Shown piece after piece: positions 23,606-33,100 of a stretch of 39,925 nucleotides of DNA. The position numbers were made by a program, and so were the translations under genes. The DNA lies in NCBI GenBank assembly GCA_009784445.1, contig WRBQ01000015.1, positions 1 through 39,925 on the forward strand, in the 5' to 3' direction. The notes below the pieces were generated by a model. The model did no database searches. It had not been told where the DNA came from and saw only the letters and a program-made list of their open reading frames with translations. The first letter of the stretch is position 1. Each line of letters starts with the position of its first letter. This stretch comes from Oscillospiraceae bacterium (GTDB lineage: Bacteria; Bacillota; Clostridia; Oscillospirales; Acutalibacteraceae).

Positions 23606-24517
23606 TTATTTTAACAGTGTTATCAATTGCGAATAATTAGGTCTTTCAATCTGTATATTTTCTACTCTTAATTCAATAATCCAAGCTAGTAAATTCGCCA
23701 ACAGTTCTTTTACCTCTTTTCGGTATGGACGCGGATCATTGACAATTGCATTATGTAACTGTGCCGTTATTGCACCGAAATAAAGTTGATTGTTTTCAGC
23801 GGCAGCCAACACTTGAACAAGCCATTTAAAGCCGATTGTTGAAACGAAAGCGTCTTTAATGGTCGATTTATCGGTTGTGCCGCTTGGTAGCCGTAGCAAA
23901 AGATAATCATCGAGCAGAATGTTGTTCAGCGATTTTGATTTTGGAAAGTCCTGCGTAAATAATGTGGTTATCTCGTTGTTCATTAAGCCGAGAATCTCCT
24001 TGTTCCATTTGGCATTTGATTTACCATCTATTTTTGCAGTTGTTATTTGATTCTTCATTAGCTCGTACAACTCGTCTGTCATTTGTGTTGCCCTATCAAA
24101 CATCGTATTGATTTTTTGGAGTTCAACCTCGTTAACATCAGCCAATACAGCCATTTCAAGGTTGCTGTCGTCAAAAAGTCCTATTCCCTTTGATGTGAGA
24201 TTTGCACTACCTACAACCCATCTTTTTTTGTCAAAGATAAAGGTCTTTGCGTGTATATTAAGCTGAACAAACAAGCTCCAATTATGCTGCCTACAATATT
24301 CATAGATGCTGAAATCGGTCGCGCCATTTAATATATCGTCCAAACTAAAACGCACCATCAACCTTTTTGCAACAGACGCATTGTAGATTTTTGAATCCAC
24401 AAATTCTAAGGCGTTTCTTGTACAATATGCTGAGATAATTTGCAGATTATCTCGTATCTTAAGAAATTCCTGCTCCAATAAAGACTTTATACGGTCGTGA
24501 TGAATTATCTCATACAT
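23606..24517 (-). CDS. Phospholipase D-family (HKD) nuclease
   Basis: A 303-residue protein with one HKD motif: H89, K91, D96 and GSAN at 103-106 (NIHAKTFIFDKKRWVVGSANLTSKGIG). Single-HKD proteins of this kind act as dimeric nucleases, and several serve as restriction or defence effectors. AGGAGGATG lies upstream and overlaps the end of the preceding ORF. As the last intact gene of the ssp-type operon it is the best candidate for DNA cutting, together with the helicase and GHKL ATPase upstream. Confidence 0.82.
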   Translation of the reverse strand: MYEIIHHDRIKSLLEQEFLKIRDNLQIISAYCTRNALEFVDSKIYNASVAKRLMVRFSLDDILNGATDFSIYEYCRQHNWSLFVQLNIHAKTFIFDKKRWVVGSANLTSKGIGLFDDSNLEMAVLADVNEVELQKINTMFDRATQMTDELYELMKNQITTAKIDGKSNAKWNKEILGLMNNEITTLFTQDFPKSKSLNNILLDDYLLLRLPSGTTDKSTIKDAFVSTIGFKWLVQVLAAAENNQLYFGAITAQLHNAIVNDPRPYRKEVKELLANLLAWIIELRVENIQIERPNYSQLITLLK

Positions 24518-24528
24518 CGTGCATCCTC

Positions 24529-25059
24529 CTATGAGTTATTGCCGATTTGCTCATTTATGTACTTTCTGAGTTTCTCATTCCAAGTGGTTATCAATTCATC
24601 GAAAGAACCGCGTTCTTTATCGTTTGCTTGGTCAATGGTTAGGACAAGCGAAGCAAGAAACAGCTCAAATGCGGTCTTAAAATCCGGATCATCCTCCAAG
24701 CGTAGGACAAAGTTCTTATAAAAAATATGGTCAGTATTGATAATACAGCTTGTCGTTCCTAAGCCGCGTAAATCGTAGTCAAAAAAGTGATTTCTGCCGT
24801 TGCTTTTGTATATGAAATTCACCTTATTCATGATATACAAATCAAGTATTTCATCACTCGGGTTTTCACCTGTCTGTTGTGTGACAAACTCGCGGGCTCG
24901 CTCACGAAATTCTTCTTCGGATTTTTGCTCGCGCTCCTGTTTACTGAACGACGGTGCAGTTGAGTGTTCCTCCGCTTTGTTTACGATTTGTTCGGTCTGA
25001 GAAATCTCTGTCTGCGCTGTTCGTGCCATTTTGCGAATGTCTCTGTTTCTGCGATACAT
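24529..25059 (-). CDS. C-terminal half of the split GHKL ATPase (continues in frame past a TAG)
   Basis: A 176-residue frame with a charged, probably coiled N-terminal part (SFSKQEREQKSEEEFRERAREF) and a C-terminal segment IINTDHIFYKNFVLRL with FELFLASLVLTID. The INTDHxFY pattern occurs at the C-terminus of longer MutL-like GHKL ATPases in defence operons. It is in the same frame as the upstream GHKL gene: only a TAG codon at 25093-25095 and 11 sense codons (LKNFVSDTIKA) separate them. Its own ATG at 25059 has no good ribosome binding site. So it is either a nonsense-split gene, a product of read-through, or a newly separate subunit. Confidence 0.65.
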   Translation of the reverse strand: MYRRNRDIRKMARTAQTEISQTEQIVNKAEEHSTAPSFSKQEREQKSEEEFRERAREFVTQQTGENPSDEILDLYIMNKVNFIYKSNGRNHFFDYDLRGLGTTSCIINTDHIFYKNFVLRLEDDPDFKTAFELFLASLVLTIDQANDKERGSFDELITTWNEKLRKYINEQIGNNS

Positions 25060-25092
25060 TGCCTTTATTGTGTCACTAACAAAATTTTTAAG

Positions 25093-26334
25093 CTATAACC
25101 ACAGCGGTTTTAGGTCCTCGTCCTCATAATCCTCGTCTGGTTGGCGTATAAGCTCTACATACTGTTTGTTATTTGAAACGCCGAACGCTTCATCAAGCTC
25201 AGGCATAAAGGAGATTTCACAGCCCCACCAACGGTGCTGCGGTTCATTCATGTTGCTGTAAAAATCAAACTGACCGAAGTCAATCTCGCGTCCCGAACGA
25301 ACGACAGAAATTCCTTCGAGTTTCTTTACGTGTTTTCCCATTTGTGTGCCGCCAGGCTCGCCTTTTATAGCGGTAATATCATAAAATTCTCGCCGTACAA
25401 CAGAAAATCGAAGTGTGACATACGATTCGCAGATTTTCTTTGACTCTTGATCACGGTATTTTATAGGCACCTTCATTTCGCCGTCAGGATATTCTGAATT
25501 TTTGAATGGTTCAAAAAGCGGCTCAGTATATAAATCAAGATTGCGCTCTTGGATTTTATCAGGGATTTCGAGGTTCCCCAAAACAAGGTTAGGCTTCATC
25601 AAAAACAAAGGATCGTTAGGCAAAACCTTTCTATCTAAAGTTTCGTTAACAGTATGCCTCAGATAAATGTTCTGTGTTCCCTTTTGAATCAAGTGCCGAA
25701 ACTTTTGTCCAAGCGAAAACTCTAGGCGTTTAAAGAGCGGCGTAACTGTGCTTGGGCTAACCTTATCGCAGTCTTTCCAAACTACAAGCGTTCCATTTTT
25801 GGTGAAATCAAACGATTTAGAGGTGATGCCGGTAATATCCGAGTGCTGATACTGTAGATAATCAGCGTATTTTTCCGGAATTGTTGCAGGCTCTGGCTCG
25901 TCAAATTCTTTCTGAACGCCTTGCTGAATCAGCTTTATATCCAAATAGGTCATTAGGCAGTTTTCTATGCCATTTTGCCATGAATACACTTCAACACGTG
26001 GACAGGCGTGTAGCGATGCTTGCGGCAAGCCAACTCCGAATCTACCTATACCTTTCCTTTCTCGGCGGGTACTTGAACCAATTTGCAAACACGTGCTCAA
26101 TTTCTCCTTATTCATTCCTGTGCCGTTGTCGAGAAAAGCGATTTCTGTGACAATTTTCCTGTTGCCGGATGTCACATATGAGGGCAAATCATCCGTCACC
26201 AAAACGAACACATCTCTTGCCTGTGCCTCGATTGAATTATCAATGATTTCTGACACCGCACTCTCAATGTTTTTGTAGCCGGTGTTTCGGAGCGCATCAC
26301 CATACTGCTCAATGTTGATAATGGATTGACTCAT
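25093..26334 (-). CDS. GHKL (MutL/Hsp90-fold) ATPase, N-terminal part
   Basis: A 413-residue protein with the Bergerat ATP-binding fold. EIIDNS (29-34) is the N box, DNGTGM (69-74) the G1 motif and GRFGVGLPQ (97-105) the G2 lid motif. A transducer-like region follows. It has no histidine-kinase phospho-acceptor region, so it belongs to the MutL/MORC-type branch found in restriction operons. I start at the ATG at 26334, which has AGGAGGA six bases upstream; a longer frame to 26382 overlaps the helicase. It ends at an in-frame TAG, beyond which the same frame continues (see 24529-25059). Confidence 0.82.
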   Translation of the reverse strand: MSQSIINIEQYGDALRNTGYKNIESAVSEIIDNSIEAQARDVFVLVTDDLPSYVTSGNRKIVTEIAFLDNGTGMNKEKLSTCLQIGSSTRRERKGIGRFGVGLPQASLHACPRVEVYSWQNGIENCLMTYLDIKLIQQGVQKEFDEPEPATIPEKYADYLQYQHSDITGITSKSFDFTKNGTLVVWKDCDKVSPSTVTPLFKRLEFSLGQKFRHLIQKGTQNIYLRHTVNETLDRKVLPNDPLFLMKPNLVLGNLEIPDKIQERNLDLYTEPLFEPFKNSEYPDGEMKVPIKYRDQESKKICESYVTLRFSVVRREFYDITAIKGEPGGTQMGKHVKKLEGISVVRSGREIDFGQFDFYSNMNEPQHRWWGCEISFMPELDEAFGVSNNKQYVELIRQPDEDYEDEDLKPLWL

Positions 26335-26345
26335 TTTAGTTCCTC

Positions 26346-28100
26346 CTAATTTTTTTGATTGTGCGTTGTATTGAAACTCCAATAATTATCAAAATAGCTA
26401 AAGGCCTTGGATTCATCGTATTTTTTAAGATTATCCTCAATATCTACTAAAAGGCAAGTTTCGTTCCCTCCCATCATTGGACCACGTAACCCGCGCCCTA
26501 TCATCTGACTGTAAAGAACAATGGACTGCGTAGGTCTAGTTATGAACACGCAACGAATATTTGTTGCGTCAAAGCCTGTGGTGAGAACCTCGTAATTTAT
26601 CAAAATATTCAAATCATCCTCGCGATCTTTGAATTTCTGTATCGCTTGCTTTCTCATTGCCGTCGGCATATTTCCAAAAACGCAAGCATTGTTGATGCCC
26701 TGCAATGTAAGCGCGGCTGAAAGGATTGCACCGTGTTCAACAGAGCATGCAAACACAATAGTTGGAATATTCTCGTTGTTTAGCCGTATAAGTTTTTGAA
26801 TGATAGATAAGTTTCGACTTTTGTTCCTGCCAATTGTTTCTAAAAATGCACGCGAATAATCGTCATAACCGTTAGCTGTTGCTTGAATCTTTAATTTTCG
26901 CATCTCTTGCTCGCTGAGTGTTTCAGGATAAGTCAATATTTCACGGACAATTTTTGCAAGGACTCTGCGACTTTGGAAATAATGAATGATATCAGGGTCG
27001 TTCTTTGCGTTCCTTGCTTTTGTTCTTGAAAGGTTCACGCTGTTCAAAACGTCAGGTTCTATTCCTATAAGCTTACTATCAAACATACTTACAAGTCGCT
27101 GTATATCCGTTGTATCGGCAATATTTCTTCCCGGTGTAGCGGTCAATCCTATCAAAGAGCGGTCGAGTGTATCTGGTGTTTTTGTCATCAGATTGTTTAT
27201 AAGAGTTTTCGTTTCTTTCGCTGCCGCTTTATGTGCTTCGTCTATTATAATCAGCCTGCAATTCTGCACTAAGCGAGCGAATACATCTGGTTTTGACTTG
27301 GATATGGAAATAAGTTTTTGAGAGCTTCCAAAAAGGAATCCTGATAAATTTTCGCCGTCATCAGGTAGCTCAAATTTATCCCATAACTTATAAGTCGTGA
27401 CGCTTTCCTTTCCGAGGTGCCGCCACACTGCCGCAAAAGTTTCATATGCTTGGTCAAGCAATTCCTTTGTGTGAGCAAGCCAAATAACAAGCCCTGATTT
27501 ATTTAGGTTGAAATTGAAATAATGTATTATTGTGTGCATTGTGGTTTTTGTTTTTCCTGTGCCTGTAGGCATTTGCACAAGCATACGGTTAAGCGGGATG
27601 TTGTTCGTTAGCTCGGTCAATACACGTTGTTTGATTACAAACTGATAATCAAGCAATTCGAAGAATCTCTCATCGGCAACAATATCCTCAACTGAGTTTT
27701 CATCGAGAATTTCTTTTAGAAAAATATCTTCTTTGATTTCAAGAATATTAAGCAATCGGTCGGTTATGATGCTTTTCCGCCAACTGGCTTGCGCCACCTC
27801 GTCAATAATCCTCCATGAGTCGTCACATTTTGCAAATTTGCTTGGTAACACTTCGCGGAATGACAAAACCTCGTTTTTAGTTAATCGAGTAAGGAAACCC
27901 TTGCGAAACTCGCTATCTTTCAAGACAGAAACACCGTGAATGGTGGCTATCATTTCAGATAGCGTGGACTTTGTAAAAAGTCCTTGCTTGTCGCTCGGCG
28001 TCCATTCCATCAACATATCAGATAGGCTTTCACCAAGCACCGATTTCAATTCATCGGTAGGATAGGTAGACAATACTTTTTTAAATTTATTTAAATTCAT
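26346..28100 (-). CDS. Superfamily 2 DNA helicase/translocase
   Basis: A 584-residue SF2 protein. MPTGTGKT (177-184) is motif I, DEAH (287-290) motif II, TATPGR (320-325) motif III, and QMIGRGLRGPMMGG near residue 545 is motif VI, the form typical of type I/III restriction-like and UvrB/RecG-type translocases. About 150 residues before the helicase core have no recognised domain. The ATG at 28100 has GAGGAGG eight bases upstream, overlapping the sspA end; the longer frame to 28127 is rejected. It probably moves along DNA for the nuclease arm of the system. Confidence 0.87.
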   Translation of the reverse strand: MNLNKFKKVLSTYPTDELKSVLGESLSDMLMEWTPSDKQGLFTKSTLSEMIATIHGVSVLKDSEFRKGFLTRLTKNEVLSFREVLPSKFAKCDDSWRIIDEVAQASWRKSIITDRLLNILEIKEDIFLKEILDENSVEDIVADERFFELLDYQFVIKQRVLTELTNNIPLNRMLVQMPTGTGKTKTTMHTIIHYFNFNLNKSGLVIWLAHTKELLDQAYETFAAVWRHLGKESVTTYKLWDKFELPDDGENLSGFLFGSSQKLISISKSKPDVFARLVQNCRLIIIDEAHKAAAKETKTLINNLMTKTPDTLDRSLIGLTATPGRNIADTTDIQRLVSMFDSKLIGIEPDVLNSVNLSRTKARNAKNDPDIIHYFQSRRVLAKIVREILTYPETLSEQEMRKLKIQATANGYDDYSRAFLETIGRNKSRNLSIIQKLIRLNNENIPTIVFACSVEHGAILSAALTLQGINNACVFGNMPTAMRKQAIQKFKDREDDLNILINYEVLTTGFDATNIRCVFITRPTQSIVLYSQMIGRGLRGPMMGGNETCLLVDIEDNLKKYDESKAFSYFDNYWSFNTTHNQKN

Positions 28101-28113
28101 CTTACTAGCCTCC

Positions 28114-29265
28114 TCAAACGTTCTCATGGATATAACTTAAGGCTTTGTCAAGTTGCTCAAAGTCGCTGTAGGTATTGAAATAACCAACGCTAAAGCGAAC
28201 CGTTCCCGCAGGAAATGTCCCCATATATCTATGGGCGTTGGGCGCACAGTGCAGTCCAGTCCGAACGGCGATATCATGGTCGCTTAGGACTTGTCCGATG
28301 TTATCACTGCTATACCCATCAAACACGCATGACACAACACCTATTGCTTGATTATCGCCCTGTGTTAAAAAGATAGTCTTGATATTATCAAACTTTGCAA
28401 GCACCTCAAGCAGTCGGCGGCGGTTAGCTTGTTCTTTTTTATGAATGGTATCAATTCCAATATCATTCATCCATTTAAGTGCGGCGTTCAGTCCTGCGAT
28501 TGCAGGAAGATTCGGAGTGCCGACTTCGTATCTTTTGGGAATGGTATCGGGCAAATCCAAATTTCCCGAATCAAAGCCTGTGCCGCCGTATAACAATGGC
28601 TCAAGTTTTGCCAACTTGTCGCAAATGAATCCACCCAAACCCATCGAACCATACAGCGTTTTATGGGCGGCGAACACGGCATAGTCTATGTTCTCGTTGT
28701 TCAAATTCGTGTCAACTAAGCCCATCGTCTGGCACATATCTATGATTGTAATGGAACCATGCGCTTTTGCCAACGCACATAATTTAGTGACAGGGGCAAG
28801 GATTCCGCAAACATTACTTGCGTGACTGACTACCATGACATCGGGCTTAGCATCATTGAATTGCTGCTCTATCTGCTCAAGGTCATACGAGAGCGCAGTT
28901 TTGTCAAAAGCGAGGGTGTGGATGCTTATATCGTATTTTTTTTGCAAATGGTTGATGACCCTCATCACGGCGTTATGCTCGAATGGTGAGAGGTATATGT
29001 TCGTCTTGCCCTTATTGATATCACTGTTAAGGATTACGTTCAGCGCTTCGGTCGCAGACGGCGTGAACACAACCACTCTATTCGGACAGTGGTTCAATTC
29101 GAGAATCTTCTTCCTTGTGTCCGCAACCAACGCCGCCGCTTTGGAAGCTAATTTATGCTGGCCACGGCCAACATTCACTCCACACTCACGGTAGAAACTG
29201 TCCATGAAACGATAGACTTCCTCCGGCTTCGGGAAAGTCGTTGCGGCGTTATCGAAATAAGTCAC
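28114..29265 (-). CDS. sspA: Cysteine desulfurase, SspA/DndA-like
   Basis: A 383-residue class V aminotransferase-fold desulfurase. DNAATTFPKPEEV opens it, K202 in AAHKTLYGSMGLGG is the PLP lysine, and C340 in RTGLHCAPNAHR is the persulfide-carrying cysteine. It supplies sulfur for DNA phosphorothioation. The start codon is GTG, overlapping the upstream stop as GTGA, with a GGAGGG site 7 bases upstream. Placement inside an operon with SspB, SspC and SspD homologues separates it from housekeeping NifS/IscS genes. Confidence 0.85.
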   Translation of the reverse strand: MTYFDNAATTFPKPEEVYRFMDSFYRECGVNVGRGQHKLASKAAALVADTRKKILELNHCPNRVVVFTPSATEALNVILNSDINKGKTNIYLSPFEHNAVMRVINHLQKKYDISIHTLAFDKTALSYDLEQIEQQFNDAKPDVMVVSHASNVCGILAPVTKLCALAKAHGSITIIDMCQTMGLVDTNLNNENIDYAVFAAHKTLYGSMGLGGFICDKLAKLEPLLYGGTGFDSGNLDLPDTIPKRYEVGTPNLPAIAGLNAALKWMNDIGIDTIHKKEQANRRRLLEVLAKFDNIKTIFLTQGDNQAIGVVSCVFDGYSSDNIGQVLSDHDIAVRTGLHCAPNAHRYMGTFPAGTVRFSVGYFNTYSDFEQLDKALSYIHENV

Positions 29266-30176
29266 TTGTTGCCCTCCTCTCCACTAATCGGTTTTTTGAT
29301 AGGTTCTATTGCCGAGTTTGCAAAATCCATGAAAAGATTTGTTGTTCTAAAATAACCAGTAGAAAAACAATCATATTTTATTTTTGAACCTCTCATACAT
29401 TCAGTAGCGTCGTCCCAATCCATTTTATCGTCTGAAATCATTGCCGCAACTACTAACGTAAGTTTTACTTCCAAGTGCTTATTTAATTCGGCATTATCAA
29501 TTATAATACGTTGATGTATTCGAGAAGTCGATTTTTCGACGGTAATTAGACCTAAACGAGTTAGGTTGTCAATATAACTTAGGATGTTGTACCATTTTTC
29601 ACATCCTGCATTTAATCCTAAGTCGCTTAATTCAATTCCATATGGTTGACCACCCATAACAATTTGTGCTATGAACATTTTTGATTTATTAGAGTAATTC
29701 TTAATCGCTTTTCCGTCATCCTCATTACGTGTCATATGAAGATAATTAAGTATTTTTGCTTCATCAGGACAAAGCTGTTCAATGATTTTTGTGTATGCGG
29801 GGTGAACTTCGCCTATATTTTCAGAGTACATTGATTTTGCTAATAAACGTGCATACAATTCTCTTAGTTCATCGCTGTCTATGCAATTATTTAGAGCTTG
29901 TAGCAGTGGCACAGCAATATGAGCATCAGGTTCTTGAATATTTTCAGGCAATAAATCTTCCAGCTCTTTTTCTAACAATTCAATAAAGACATTTTTATTA
30001 TGCTCTCTACTAATAATCCACTTTTCGAGGGGCAAAAGAGCCGATTTTATTGCGCGAGGAATAAGACCAACTAATTCAGCCGTTGGTTTTACAATAGGCT
30101 TTGCAACATCAGTATATACAGGCTCAACAATCGGTTTTGCAGCTTCAATTATTGTTTTTGCTAAGTCTTTATCCAT
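29262..30176 (-). CDS. Abi-alpha (DUF4393) family protein
   Basis: A 304-residue protein resembling the DUF4393/Abi_alpha family: an N-terminal amphipathic helical region with repeats of KPIVEPVYTDVAKPIVKP, then SALLPLEKWIISR and LQALNNCIDSDELRELYARLLAKSM, a common feature of these proteins. The family is linked to abortive infection, but its mechanism is unknown. The gene sits between sspC and sspA with close spacing (12 bases to sspC, 4-base overlap with sspA), so it is made as part of the system. Confidence 0.7.
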   Translation of the reverse strand: MDKDLAKTIIEAAKPIVEPVYTDVAKPIVKPTAELVGLIPRAIKSALLPLEKWIISREHNKNVFIELLEKELEDLLPENIQEPDAHIAVPLLQALNNCIDSDELRELYARLLAKSMYSENIGEVHPAYTKIIEQLCPDEAKILNYLHMTRNEDDGKAIKNYSNKSKMFIAQIVMGGQPYGIELSDLGLNAGCEKWYNILSYIDNLTRLGLITVEKSTSRIHQRIIIDNAELNKHLEVKLTLVVAAMISDDKMDWDDATECMRGSKIKYDCFSTGYFRTTNLFMDFANSAIEPIKKPISGEEGNK

Positions 30177-30188
30177 AACTAATTCCCC

Positions 30189-33100
30189 CTAACACAATTT
30201 CTCAAGCAGTTCAATCAGCACTTGCCGCTTTTCCTGTTCGCTGATAGATTGCCCGTACTCATCAAGGTAGGCGGTCACTTCGTTTAGCAATAGCTTTGCT
30301 TTATCGCTGTATTCTGTCTTGTCAAAGCGTTTTGGAATTTTCTCGCCTTTAGCGTTGGTGATGATAATCTCATACGATGTCGAGCTATCGGCATCTGTTT
30401 CCTTTCGACTGTTGAAATCCTCAATGGTGCTTTTGAAAGCCTGCAAATCCCGCAGGAATACATCGACCGTATCGTTATTCCAATCGTCAATCCGTAGGTA
30501 AGTAACCGCCTTAGCAAGCCGTTGGACGAACGTACTTTCATCGTTCGTAATGTTCTTCATCAGTTCAAGGATGTTGTTCTCACTGCCTGAATAAAGGTAT
30601 TGCTTTGTCCTGTCGCTCAAAGATTCACACCAGTCTTTGATGATTGATGTAAGGCTTCCATTTGGCTTGCCGGACGAAAATATCATCTTGACCGAAACGG
30701 TAAGCTCTTTGATGAGGTTGCTCACGGCATTGTCATACTGGTCTTTGGTGTCACGGATGATGTGGACAACATTGACCGAAAACTCTTTCAATCCATAAAT
30801 GTCGAACACTGTTTCAAATAGGAATTCACGAGGATTCGGATTGAGTTGCTTCAAATTGCTTGTAAATTTTCTCTGAGTAATATCAATCTTCTCGTTCTTG
30901 CCGTCTGCTTTGAATATCGTGGCCATTTCTTTTGCGTACTTCGGCAATGAAATAAACCAACGATTCATCGCAAGTAAAAGGTAAGTGAAGCTGTTGTATG
31001 ACTTTTCGCGCTCGGTCACGAACTCCGCAAAGAGTTCCTCAAGCTGCGCCATGTACTTTGCCTTTTCCTCGCTCCAATCCTCAAGAATGACCGAATATTC
31101 GCTTGGATTCTCATTGATGTCGTTGAGAAGCTCCGGCGTGATTTTGACCTCGTTTCCACGATAGAGGATGACAAGATTCTTCTTGTAAAGGTGAAGCACA
31201 AGGGCAATGTAGATGGGTATAACGCCGAGTTTTAGTCCAAAGCCATTCTCGTGCAGGGTGAGGGTATCGTAGAGCGTTTGAAAGCCCGCCCCGCCTTTCT
31301 TTGCGGCTTTCTTGGTGAAGAACGAGCTTATTTCAGAGAGCATATCACGCATCAGTGCATCGTTGGGTTTTAGTTCGACAACAGGGTCGGTATCAATATT
31401 TAACAATACGCCAGTTTGAAGCAGTGTGCTTCTCATAATAGAAACATCCTGTCCTGTGCCGGATAGTCCGATGCTAGGTGCTAATTCGTTCGCCAAAAGT
31501 CCGGCAAGTATCTTTGTCCTACTGTTGACCGCCACGGTAGGCAGCTCGTTCTTATTGACGGATTCGTTATTGATTACAGGCGTTCTTGAAAATACTTTCT
31601 CGCATATATCGGACAAAAGCCCTGTAAGCTGTGCCTTGCGTTGAAAATTGAATTGCTTTCCATCATAGAAATACATTGCGCTTCCATTTTCAGGTCGTGT
31701 ATAATTATTGATGAAGCTGCCGACAACCTCTGACAAGTCATCAACATAGATGGAATATTCGTCATTTAGGATTTCATCTTTCGTATTGGCGGCTTCGTTT
31801 TTCAAATATGTAACCGCCGCATAGTCAAGCGCATCCTTGCCAATATCAACGAATTGCTTAGGTAGGACAAAGACAGTCCTCGTTTGCGGTGACTTGTCGC
31901 TTAGGATTGCTTTCTTAATTTTTTCAATATCAGATTGATTATCGGGTACGATTGCATATATGACACCATCGGCCTTGCTGTTGGCAATATGTTTGTTCCA
32001 ATCTGTCACAGAGAAGAACTCTACGCTGTCTATGAATTTGAAGTCAAAATAACGGATGATGTCGTTGTCATCGTTGTAGGCGGTTGGGTACAAAAAGCTG
32101 TCAAAGACGGAATTGTTCAGAATGGATGTCACCTTTGAACTGCCCAAACGTTGTGCTTTGTACTTTTCGATTTCCTCACGGATGTCAACGCCGCTTGTTT
32201 CTTTTATTTTCAGATAGTTATTACTCCGCTTGAGATAGACAACGCACTCATTGTCTATGAGGTCTTTCAAAGCAAGGTCAATTTCTTTCGAGTCGTTCAT
32301 TGCATCACGGAACGCATCGGCAATCACATCAACAATCGGCGGCAGCTTTTCAAACTGCTCCACGAGGTAAATGAGTGATATGGTCTTGATTATTTTGGAA
32401 TGGAGGGACTTTTCCTCAACTTTGTGTAATACGCTTGTCGTGAGCTTATACATTTTGTGGACTTCACTGGTGTATGGCTCTTTGCGGAAAAGCGGCTCAA
32501 AATAGTCATAGATGAAATCCGGGGTGAGCAAAGCAAAATCGTCTTTCGCGCTGTTGAGAAACGCAGGCAAAGTGTGCTTATCATCAGACGAAAGGAAAGT
32601 GAATAGAGTACGCTCGTTCTGCGCCACTTTTTCGGACAGCCGGGGCAGGATGAATGTTGAAATCGGATGAAGCGGATAGCACCCCTCAATAGCTGTTACA
32701 AGCTCATCATCACTCTGTTGTTCTAACAAACCGTTTTTAATAAAACGGTCTTTCAAATCATCAAAACGCTCCTTGTTCGCCCGTTTGAAATCACCCCAAA
32801 GCTGTTCATTCTTGTGGACGACCGCTGAGATAATCTCGTACATCTGCGAGTAGTTGTTATGAAGATTGACGTGCTTGAAGCGACCCGAAACGCCACGCCA
32901 TCCGTCAACTTTATCTTTCGAGAGATTGCCGTCTATGTAGTTGGCAATGTCTTTATGGCTGATAAGCATAAGGTGGATTTGGGTAGAACCGCTTCGGTCG
33001 CACTTTTCGGCAAAGTCTTGAAGCATCTTTATATCGCTGTTGGTCGCCGTGGCGATGCTTGATTCAAGATATTTGCTGAACTCATCATAAACGACATAAA

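Noticed and set aside
25093-25095. TAG read as pyrrolysine
   Set aside because: TAG ends several intact genes in this window (ku, eutC, helicase, sspC), and no pyrrolysine genes or methylamine methyltransferases are seen.
23606-28100. DISARM system (helicase plus PLD nuclease)
   Set aside because: There is no DUF1998 (DrmB) gene and no DNA methylase; the GHKL ATPase and sulfur genes do not belong to DISARM.
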